DNA of 6,476 nt from Rhodopirellula sp. (GTDB lineage: Bacteria > Planctomycetota > Planctomycetia > Pirellulales > Pirellulaceae). Made by a program: the position numbers and the translations under genes. The notes below the pieces were generated by a model. That model was given only the letters and a program-made list of their open reading frames with translations, made no database searches and was not told the DNA's origin. Positions 1-6,476 of this stretch are shown piece by piece; the stretch's first letter is position 1; each line of letters opens with the position of its first letter. The stretch covers positions 3,482-9,957 of the forward strand of contig DOPG01000360.1 in the NCBI GenBank assembly GCA_003513555.1, in the 5' to 3' direction.

Positions 1-58
1 TGGAAGAGCCCCTGACGCAATGCCGCGATCGGGGCATACCCCCAAGATCCATCACAAC

Positions 59-1624
59 ATGAGCACACAACCTCACGATCATCGCCGGATCTCCATTCTA
101 ATCTCATTGTGTTTCGTCTGTGCCCATGAAGGTCGGATTGCTGCTGAAGACAAGAACAAGCAGGCCGCGCCGAACATTGTCCTGTTTTTGGTCGACGACA
201 TGGGCTGGCAGGACACCTCGGTCCATTTCGGAGCGGAAGCGACTGCGCTGAACCGACAATACCAAACACCAAACATGGAACGTTTGGCCGCTTCCGGAGT
301 GAAATTCACGCAAGCGTATGCATGCAGCGTTTGTTCACCGACGCGTGTCAGTCTGATGACAGGGCTAAATGCGGCACGACACCGAGTTACCAATTGGACG
401 CTGAAAAAAAATGCCACCAATGATCGCCCACATCCAACCTTGAAGTTTCCGAAATGGAACATGAACGGACTTTGTCCCGAGCCGGGCGTTGAGGGCACGA
501 TTCATGCCAAAGCTTTACCTGCGTTCTTGAAAGAGGCAGGCTACCACACCATTCACGCAGGAAAGGCCCATTTTGGGGCCACGGGAACTGCCGGAGCTGA
601 TCCGCGGGGCATTGGTTTCGATGTCAATATTGGCGGTCATGCCGCGGGGGGACCTGGCAGCTTTTTGGGCAAGCAGAACTTCAGTGCCGCGTGGCGCAAG
701 GGCGACCGGATATGGGATGTCCCTGATCTTGAAAAATACCATGGTCAGGACATCTTCCTGACAGAAGCTCTCACGATCGAATCGGTGGCGGCAATGGATC
801 AAGCCATCAACCGAAACGAACCGTTTTTCCTTTACCTGTCGCACTATGCGGTCCATGTTCCGTTTGCAGTGGACGATCGCTTCTATCAGGCATACCGTGA
901 CAAGGGCCTGGAACATACTGAAGCGATGTACGCCGCGATGGTGGAAGGCATGGACAAATCTCTTGGTGACATTTTGGATCACCTCAAAACTCGAGAGGTT
1001 GAAGAGAATACCGTTGTTCTGTTCATGTCAGACAACGGTGGCCTCAGCGCCAGCGGACGAGGCGGAAAAAAACATACACACAACAAACCGCTTTCGAGTG
1101 GAAAAGGTTCCGCGCATGAAGGTGGAGTTCGCGTCCCCATGCTCGCGCGGTGGCCAGGCTTTACACAACCCGGTTCAGAAACAGACCACCCCATTATCAT
1201 TGAAGATTTCTTTTCAACGATCCTTGAGATTGCAGGCGTAAAGAATGTCGAACAGATCGGTGGCGTCATCGATGGAATCAGCTTTGCCAGCATCTTGCGA
1301 GGCAATACTGCACCAAAAACATCCACGCGTTCGCTGCATTGGCACTTCCCCAACCATTGGGGGCCAAAAGGGCCAGGCATAGGTCCGTCCAGCGCTATAC
1401 GCCACGGCAACTGGAAGTTGATTCATTATTACGACGGGCGACCAACAGAATTATTCAACATCGCAACCGATTTTGGCGAATCCAACAACTTGGCGACCCA
1501 AAATCCTGAAATTGCCAGAAGGTTAGCAGGTGACTTGCGAGAATTTCTGATGGATGTCGGGGCACAATTCCCGTTGGACAAAAGCACGGGTGAAGAAAAA
1601 AATATACAACTGCACCAGCACTGA
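59..1624 (+). CDS. Secreted formylglycine-dependent sulfatase (type I, arylsulfatase-like)
   Basis: Hydrolyses sulfate esters, probably on a sulfated polysaccharide or oligosaccharide, in the periplasm or outside the cell. Numbering from the ATG at 59 (521 aa): the N-terminus has a basic stretch (HDHRR) and a short hydrophobic run (ISILISLCFVCA), a likely Sec signal peptide. The sulfatase fold starts with PNIVLFLVDDMGW, whose Asp46-Asp47 bind the metal. CSPTR at 92-96 is the sulfatase signature; Cys92 should be oxidised to formylglycine. Further active-site elements are GKAH (168-171), His266 in YAVHVP, SDNGG with Asp325-Asn326, and Lys349 in SGKGSAHEGG. The C-terminus has the usual TELFNIATDFGESNNLA segment. 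All expected catalytic residues are present and the length is normal, so the enzyme should be active. The AYACSVCSPTRVSLMTG and HRVTNWT context reminds me of the S1_16 subfamily, but I cannot confirm this or the substrate. An in-frame ATG at 20 would add 13 residues. It has a GGAAGAG 11 bases upstream, but I prefer 59 because it gives a normal-length signal n-region. Confidence 0.93.
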   Translation: MSTQPHDHRRISILISLCFVCAHEGRIAAEDKNKQAAPNIVLFLVDDMGWQDTSVHFGAEATALNRQYQTPNMERLAASGVKFTQAYACSVCSPTRVSLMTGLNAARHRVTNWTLKKNATNDRPHPTLKFPKWNMNGLCPEPGVEGTIHAKALPAFLKEAGYHTIHAGKAHFGATGTAGADPRGIGFDVNIGGHAAGGPGSFLGKQNFSAAWRKGDRIWDVPDLEKYHGQDIFLTEALTIESVAAMDQAINRNEPFFLYLSHYAVHVPFAVDDRFYQAYRDKGLEHTEAMYAAMVEGMDKSLGDILDHLKTREVEENTVVLFMSDNGGLSASGRGGKKHTHNKPLSSGKGSAHEGGVRVPMLARWPGFTQPGSETDHPIIIEDFFSTILEIAGVKNVEQIGGVIDGISFASILRGNTAPKTSTRSLHWHFPNHWGPKGPGIGPSSAIRHGNWKLIHYYDGRPTELFNIATDFGESNNLATQNPEIARRLAGDLREFLMDVGAQFPLDKSTGEEKNIQLHQH

Positions 1625-1799
1625 AGTCTGAACTGTGCCATCGGAAAACTTAAATGCCGCCAAACACGACTGCTAAATACAAACGAACTAATCTGGGTCG
1701 CGATTGTGCCGAATGCGGGATTCCGACTTCGAGGCTTCAACTGCGCGGAGTATACTTTGGAGCAGGAAACGACCCACCGGACTCGACGACTTCAGAAAC

Positions 1800-3113
1800 A
1801 TGCCGCAAATCTTCACCCCACGGGGCACACGCCGATCTTTTTTACGAGCCGGCACAACCTTACTGTCGATTCCGTTCCTCGAAACCTACGCAGAATCTGA
1901 AGAGTTGGCAACAAGTCCCCCCAAACGCGTTTTATTTTTAGGGGGCGGGTTTGGATTCACCAAAGATACTTTCTACCCAACGCAGAGCGGTCGCTTTTCT
2001 GAAATTGGACTGACCGAGGGACTCGCTCCCTTGAAGCGACACCAAAACGACATTTCGATGGTCACCAACCTGACTAACATCGGAGCCACTAATCCTCACG
2101 GTGGCAGTTTGTCCTATCTGACAGGAGCGAATGTTGCGGGGACGCCGGGCAAGAGATTTCATAACTCGATTTCGTGCGACCAGCTATTGGCAGGGCACCT
2201 CGGGGTGGACACCCGTTTCGCATCATTGACGCTATCTGCAAATGAGGCTGACGGCAGCTCCAACTCAGGTCATGGCGGAGGCCTCTCGCTGGCATGGGAT
2301 GAATCGGGAAACCCTATACCGGGAATCGAACGTCCCCTTGATTTGTACTACACCCTGTTTGCCAACGCGAAAGATTCAAAAGAAGCACTCAATGCCCGAT
2401 TGAAAAAACGGCAAAGTATCCTCGACATCGTCCGACTGGATGCGACGAGCATCAAACGAACCCTCAGCAAAGGCGACAATCTCAAGCTGGACGAATACTT
2501 CACCGGCGTTCGCCAAGTAGAAAAGGGGCTTGAGCGACAGGCCCAGTGGGCAGATATCCCAAAACCACAAGCGCCGATGGACGCACCACCGGAAGGTATC
2601 TCAGGCGAAGAAGCGATCCAACTGATGTACGACATGATGATCGTCGCTTTGCAAACCGATGCAACCCGCGTGATCACTTACCGGCAGCCTGTGAGCTCGG
2701 TCTTAACAGGCATGGGAATCACACTCAAAGCACACTCTTTGAGCCACTATGGATTTTCGGAACCGCGAACTCAAGCCTCACGTCAGCGCGACAGGAAGTG
2801 CATGTCGCTGTTTGCGAACTTCCTTGATCGCCTGAAAGAGGCGACCGACAGCGATGGAAGCCGTCTGTTTGACAACTGCATTGTCAGTTACGGAACCAAC
2901 CTTCGATCTGGCCATGAATTAAAAAACATCCCTGCGATTCTATCCGGTGGCGGAGCCAAAAACATAAAACATGGCAGTCATCTTATTTTGCCCGAAGAAG
3001 ACACGCCGCTGGCAAATTATTGGTTAACACTGATGCAAGAAGCTGGCATGGAAATCGATACATTTAGCCACAGCACCGGCATCATTCCTGAATTGGTCTC
3101 ACACCAAGCGTGA
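1800..3113 (+). CDS. Tat-exported DUF1552 (HXXSHH family) protein
   Basis: A 437-residue member of DUF1552 (PF07586), a family abundant in planctomycetes with no established reaction. The ATG at 1800 is chosen because it places a twin-arginine motif (TRRSFLR, residues 10-16) and a hydrophobic stretch (AGTTLLSIPFL) at the proper distance from the N-terminus. The in-frame ATG at 1704 would add 32 residues without signal character. Export through Tat implies the protein folds in the cytoplasm first. The mature part opens with PPKRVLFLGGGFGFTKDTFYP. The middle (about 195-255) is helical and charged, with YFTGVRQVEKGLERQ as in the family. The eponymous motif is at 312-317 but reads HSLSHY, so the last His is Tyr. 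The C-terminal third contains DNCIVSYGTNLRSGHELKNIPAILSGGG (358-385), the conserved His-Asn-Pro-Gly-Gly part of the family. Length is typical and there is no break. It lies 124 bases before a DUF1592-type cytochrome, the usual partner family. Family assignment is secure; function is unknown. Confidence 0.9.
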   Translation: MPQIFTPRGTRRSFLRAGTTLLSIPFLETYAESEELATSPPKRVLFLGGGFGFTKDTFYPTQSGRFSEIGLTEGLAPLKRHQNDISMVTNLTNIGATNPHGGSLSYLTGANVAGTPGKRFHNSISCDQLLAGHLGVDTRFASLTLSANEADGSSNSGHGGGLSLAWDESGNPIPGIERPLDLYYTLFANAKDSKEALNARLKKRQSILDIVRLDATSIKRTLSKGDNLKLDEYFTGVRQVEKGLERQAQWADIPKPQAPMDAPPEGISGEEAIQLMYDMMIVALQTDATRVITYRQPVSSVLTGMGITLKAHSLSHYGFSEPRTQASRQRDRKCMSLFANFLDRLKEATDSDGSRLFDNCIVSYGTNLRSGHELKNIPAILSGGGAKNIKHGSHLILPEEDTPLANYWLTLMQEAGMEIDTFSHSTGIIPELVSHQA

Positions 3114-3237
3114 TTCACAATCCTTCGTCGAAACACGTCACACTACGCTGGAAGCAACCCGCATCTCCTCATCTGATCTCAATGGGAATGCGGCCAACCA
3201 GACTCCCCCAACTCTCTTGTAAGCATTCAATTCACCC

Positions 3238-5790
3238 ATGCGAAATCGTTTGCAAATCTTCGTAGCTGCTTTCATCGTGATGCTGGCCCAACATTCGCAT
3301 GCTCAAGACGAAGATGGCAATCGGATACTGGATCTGAAGCAGAGCCTACAGCCCTTCATCATGTCCTACTGCGTCGACTGCCACGGCACGGATATACAGG
3401 AAGGGCAGGTGAGGTTTGACCAGACAGAATGGCAGATTGACAACAACGACACGGCGCAGCGTTGGCAGGATGTACTGGACCAGTTGAACGGTGGTGACAT
3501 GCCTCCGCCAGAAGCGAAACAACCAGCAAATGAAGACCTGACTGCTGCGTTAGAGCAACTCACCAAAACCCTTCTCATCGCGCGGCGTCGCCTGACTGAC
3601 AATGGAGGTGAAATACGCATGCGGCGATTAAACAAACGAGAATACTCAAACACAATCCGATCTCTCTTCGGTTTTGACGTCGCCTTGGATGAGATCCCAG
3701 ATGATGGCGAGATTGAGAGCTTCGATACCGTCGGCACGGAACAATACTTTACATCCATGCACTTTGAAGCCTATTTGGAGCTGGGAAAACGAATCGCTGC
3801 CGAGGCGTTGAATTTCAACACGAAACGGAAACGTGATGTCAAAATCTCCCGTACTGAACCGGAAACGCGCGTCAATAAAAAAATGCGTGAAAAACTTGCT
3901 GACCTCGACAAAAAGATGGCAATGAAAAAAGCCGGCAAGACTTGGCAGGAAATGGGATTCAAGGATGAAGGCGAAATGGAAATCATCTTTCGGCAATGGG
4001 ATTCACGTGCTGAATTACCACGGCGGTATCTGCAATACCCATTGGTTGAATCCGGAGTTTACAACTGCGACGTTGCGAAATGGGTAAGTATTTCACAGCA
4101 CATCGATATCCGTGGCGACTATCTGATCCGAATTCATGGTGGCGTGGTTGGAGAACCGAATGAACTCAGAAGCATCGTCCGTCTGTGGGACAACAATCGG
4201 ATTCGCGGCACCCTGAGATTGACTGGAAGTGCAGAAAAGCCCGCCACCGTTTCAATGACAGCAAGACAACCCATGGGCCGCTTCCAGCTCGGAGCCAAGA
4301 TCCGCGAGAACGTACCAGAGCACACGATCAACTCGATGCGGGGCTACCTGAACAAACTGGAAGGCTCCGGTGAACGCACTGACCCGCGTGCAGCAATCTG
4401 GATTGACTGGCTGGAAATTGAGGGACCATTTTACCCCACACAGCGACCGGAATTCGAGAAAATCCTGTACCCAAACACCGAGACCGGTGGCAAAAGCGAA
4501 CTGTTGGGGCAGGACAACAAAGTACGTGCACTGATCAAGCAATTTGCATTCGAAGCGTTTCGTCATCAACCGCCAGCAGCCGACTACTTGGAAGAGCTGC
4601 ACAACCTGTTTCAGGAAAATCGCGCGAAGGGGCTTAGTTACAACGAAGCCATGACTGAAGTATTGGGAATCATCATGGCATCCCCCAGTTTCCTGTTTCT
4701 GCAGGAAGACTCTGGCGAACAAAGTCAAGTTACTGGAAGCAGCACAGCAAGTAACGAGCCCAGGCAGTCGGGCAAACCATTGGGAAATCGAGAACTGGCA
4801 GTTCGCCTTGCCTATTTTTTATGGAGTAGCCCGCCGGACGATGAACTCTACGCTGCTGACCTTTCGGATGAGACGGTATACGGTGCCCAAGTGGATCGGA
4901 TGCTGGATGATCCCCGTACAATAGCTTTTCGAGATGGATTTATCAGCCAATGGGCTGAACTGGATCGATACGATGCGATCACGGTAGATAAGCGAGAGTT
5001 CATTTATTTCAATGAAGGAGTTCAGCAAGACGCCAAGCAGGAAGTACGCGAGTTCTTTGGCGTGCTGATCGATGAGAACTTGCCAGCGTCCAATCTGATC
5101 GATTCTGACTTTGTGGTCATTAACCCAGCGCTTGCGGCGCACTATGAAATCGATTTTCCCACAACACACAATGCTGAATTCCAGAAAGTACAACTGCCTG
5201 AGGATTCACCGCGCGGTGGACTACTGACACAAACCGCCTTCCTGACAGCGGGATCCAACGGCGAGCGTTCTTCTCCTGTGATTCGAGGCGCTTTGGTAAT
5301 GGAAAAACTATTGCACGATAAACCTGCACCTCCCCCGCCGAATGTGCCCGAACTCGGTGCAGCATCGACTCAGCCAAAAACCAATCGCGAGATGGTGAAA
5401 CTGCATCAGCAACAAAATGTCTGCTCGTCGTGCCACCGGAAGATGGACGCCATTGGTTTTGGTCTGGAGAATTTCGATACCATCGGCCGTTGGCGCGAAA
5501 CTGAAAAAGTCGGTCGAACGTCAGTACCGATTGATCCTGCCAGTTCGATGCCCGATGGGTCTGCCTTCGCAACAGTGCAAGAACTGAAGTCAGTGCTCAT
5601 GAGACACGAAGACCAGCTGGCTGAGGAGTTGGTCGAGTCCATCATGGCCTACGCACTTGGACGAACCATCGAATTTTCAGATTCAGATGACGTTGCAAGA
5701 ATTCTGGGCAAGTTGAAAACCGATCACTACGGCATACGATCGATGATTCGCGAGATCGCGTTGAGCAGACTCTTTCGCAGTCGCGGCTAG
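3238..5790 (+). CDS. Secreted PSCyt1/DUF1587/DUF1595/DUF1592/DUF1588/DUF1585 di-haem cytochrome
   Basis: Large planctomycete-type c-type cytochrome of unknown substrate (850 codons including Met1). Residues 1-22 form a Sec signal peptide (MRNR, then a hydrophobic core, cleavage near SHA-QD). Domains follow the family order: PSCyt1 at about 34-115 with haem motif CVDCH (45-49) and a possible axial Met88 in GGDMPPP; DUF1587 at about 126-190 (MRRLNKREYSNTIRSLFG); a long middle region ending in AIWIDWLEIEGPFYP (386-400), likely a beta-rich domain; DUF1595 at about 428-489; DUF1592 at about 517-640 (ELAVRLAYFLWSSPPDDEL); DUF1588 at about 657-755 with the second haem motif CSSCH (729-733) and the proline run PAPPPPNVPEL; DUF1585 at about 780-847. 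A Lys/Arg-rich segment at 195-256 precedes the middle region. Two covalent haems indicate electron transfer or a redox reaction in the periplasm, but the reaction is not known. It follows a DUF1552 gene in the same direction, probably co-transcribed. The reading frame is intact. There is no Shine-Dalgarno sequence before the ATG, but the signal peptide supports this start. Confidence 0.93.
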   Translation: MRNRLQIFVAAFIVMLAQHSHAQDEDGNRILDLKQSLQPFIMSYCVDCHGTDIQEGQVRFDQTEWQIDNNDTAQRWQDVLDQLNGGDMPPPEAKQPANEDLTAALEQLTKTLLIARRRLTDNGGEIRMRRLNKREYSNTIRSLFGFDVALDEIPDDGEIESFDTVGTEQYFTSMHFEAYLELGKRIAAEALNFNTKRKRDVKISRTEPETRVNKKMREKLADLDKKMAMKKAGKTWQEMGFKDEGEMEIIFRQWDSRAELPRRYLQYPLVESGVYNCDVAKWVSISQHIDIRGDYLIRIHGGVVGEPNELRSIVRLWDNNRIRGTLRLTGSAEKPATVSMTARQPMGRFQLGAKIRENVPEHTINSMRGYLNKLEGSGERTDPRAAIWIDWLEIEGPFYPTQRPEFEKILYPNTETGGKSELLGQDNKVRALIKQFAFEAFRHQPPAADYLEELHNLFQENRAKGLSYNEAMTEVLGIIMASPSFLFLQEDSGEQSQVTGSSTASNEPRQSGKPLGNRELAVRLAYFLWSSPPDDELYAADLSDETVYGAQVDRMLDDPRTIAFRDGFISQWAELDRYDAITVDKREFIYFNEGVQQDAKQEVREFFGVLIDENLPASNLIDSDFVVINPALAAHYEIDFPTTHNAEFQKVQLPEDSPRGGLLTQTAFLTAGSNGERSSPVIRGALVMEKLLHDKPAPPPPNVPELGAASTQPKTNREMVKLHQQQNVCSSCHRKMDAIGFGLENFDTIGRWRETEKVGRTSVPIDPASSMPDGSAFATVQELKSVLMRHEDQLAEELVESIMAYALGRTIEFSDSDDVARILGKLKTDHYGIRSMIREIALSRLFRSRG

Positions 5791-5920
5791 CTCTCATTGT
5801 GCCTCTACCCTTGCCAAACCCGCCCAACTCGGCTGAATCGGGTAAGATCTAAGCGAATGGCACCGCTTCTCACACCTGCCATTTCTCACCTGCCATCCCC
5901 ACCCCTCAAAAGCCAGCATC

Positions 5921-6476
5921 ATGCATGTCCATCGTTTTGCGGTCCTGTTCACACTGTTTTCCAGCAGCTGGCTATTTTCGATCAGCTCCGTCCCTGCTCA
6001 AGCCCCAAAGAAAAGTGGTCCAACACTATGCCAAGGTAATTATCACTCGGAAGCGGACGCCGTCGCCCAGTTGGCACGAATGGCGAGCACCTATTCCAAT
6101 CTTGAACAATGGCAGGAACGTTCAGCGGCGATTCGACACCAGATCCTTACCGGCGCCAAACTGATGCCGTTGCCCGCCCGGACACCGCTGAACCCAATCA
6201 TTCACAAGAAGCGGCACTACAACGGTTATTCAGTAGAGTCAGCTGCGTTTGAAGCACGCCCTGGTTTTTATGTTTATGGAAATTTATACCGTCCGATCGG
6301 CAAGAAAGGGCCGTTCCCGGCCATCCTGTGCCCACATGGGCACGCAACTGGGCGTGCAGGTGGGCGTTTGCGACCCGACCAACAAAATCGTTGCGCGACC
6401 TTGGCTCGAATGGGTGCAGTGGTGTTTTCTTATGACATGATTGGTTTCGGCGAATCTTTGCACCATGGCTGGAACC
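5921..6476 (+). CDS. Acetylxylan esterase-like alpha/beta-hydrolase, N-terminal part (runs off window)
   Basis: An open frame from the ATG at 5921 to the last base gives 185 residues with no stop, so the 3' part lies outside the window. Residues 1-26 form a signal peptide (MHVHRF, hydrophobic core, cleavage near VPA-QA). A helical segment around 44-90 (LEQWQERSAAIRHQIL, then PLPARTPLNPII) is followed by the start of an alpha/beta-hydrolase fold: GFYVYGNLYRP, then PFPAILCPHGH (131-141), whose HG is the usual oxyanion-hole position. RPDQQNRCATLARMGAVVFSYDMIGFGES (151-179) is the next strand-helix-strand unit. This matches secreted planctomycete hydrolases annotated as acetylxylan esterases, which remove acetyl groups from polysaccharides. 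The nucleophile Ser and the catalytic Asp and His would lie downstream and cannot be checked, so activity and substrate are inferred. An ATG at 5925 is in another frame and lacks these motifs. The gene lies 130 bases after the cytochrome, same strand. Confidence 0.87.
   Translation, partial: MHVHRFAVLFTLFSSSWLFSISSVPAQAPKKSGPTLCQGNYHSEADAVAQLARMASTYSNLEQWQERSAAIRHQILTGAKLMPLPARTPLNPIIHKKRHYNGYSVESAAFEARPGFYVYGNLYRPIGKKGPFPAILCPHGHATGRAGGRLRPDQQNRCATLARMGAVVFSYDMIGFGESLHHGWN

Noticed and set aside
8..37. Short inverted repeats GCCCC/GGGGC and ATGCC/GGCAT at the left edge
   Set aside because: Five-base stems at the window edge with no T-run; no basis for a terminator or RNA.
20..58. ATG at 20 as the sulfatase start
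   Set aside because: A GGAAGAG lies 11 bases upstream, so it is possible, but it lengthens the signal n-region to over 20 residues; kept as an alternative, not the main call.
1751..1756. TATACT as a -10 promoter element before the DUF1552 gene
   Set aside because: The hexamer 17 bases upstream is TTCGAG, a poor -35, and planctomycete promoters are not well enough defined to support it.
1704..1799. N-terminal extension of the DUF1552 gene from the ATG at 1704
   Set aside because: The 32 extra residues have no signal or family character and would bury the Tat motif at residue 42; the ATG at 1800 gives a standard signal.
1654..1941. Overlapping + strand frames of 95 aa (1654-1941) and 64 aa (1706-1900)
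   Set aside because: They overlap the start of the DUF1552 gene in other frames, have no recognisable motif, and show low-complexity shadow-like composition.
4252..4728. Antisense frames inside the cytochrome (longest 158 aa) and inside the sulfatase (515-982, 979-1410)
   Set aside because: They lie opposite well-supported coding sequence and show no family motif; they are expected shadows of open frames in moderate-GC DNA.
5818..5843. ACCCG...CGGGT inverted repeat after the cytochrome gene as a terminator
   Set aside because: Only five pairs with a 16-base loop and no T-run; too weak to call.
5873..5896. Direct repeat CACCTGCCAT (5873-5882 and 5887-5896) upstream of the esterase
   Set aside because: Two 10-base copies 14 bases apart could be an operator, but this is one pair in a C-rich spacer and may be chance.

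Overview
This window looks like chromosomal DNA of a planctomycete, most likely a marine, Rhodopirellula/Pirellula-like member of the Planctomycetota. The evidence is the gene content: a secreted formylglycine sulfatase, a Tat-exported DUF1552 (HXXSHH) protein, a very large secreted PSCyt1/DUF1587/DUF1595/DUF1592/DUF1588/DUF1585 cytochrome, and a secreted acetylxylan-esterase-like hydrolase. These families are strongly expanded in Planctomycetota and also occur in Verrucomicrobiota and Lentisphaerota, so the phylum call is an inference. Base composition is moderate and looks even across the window. I see no tRNA, rRNA, insertion sequence, CRISPR array or phage gene.

Layout, all on the + strand: (1) 59-1624, sulfatase with a signal peptide; (2) 1800-3113, DUF1552 protein with a twin-arginine signal; (3) 3238-5790, 849-residue multi-domain cytochrome with two CXXCH haem sites, one near each end; (4) 5921 to the window end, the N-terminal 185 residues of an alpha/beta-hydrolase of the acetylxylan esterase type, which has no stop codon inside the window. 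The gaps are 175, 124 and 130 bases. None contains a convincing terminator, RNA or small gene, and none of the four starts has a clear Shine-Dalgarno sequence. No gap exceeds 300 bases.

All four products carry export signals, so the region encodes periplasmic or cell-surface functions only. The sulfatase would remove sulfate esters and the esterase acyl groups, both common decorations on algal and plant polysaccharides. The DUF1552/DUF1592-type pair is a recurrent planctomycete gene pair of unknown biochemical function, of which one partner is clearly a c-type cytochrome. A reasonable working hypothesis is a periplasmic unit for processing decorated polysaccharide that includes an uncharacterised redox component. 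The individual families are known. What remains undescribed is the role of the DUF1552/cytochrome pair and whether it works with the two flanking hydrolases.
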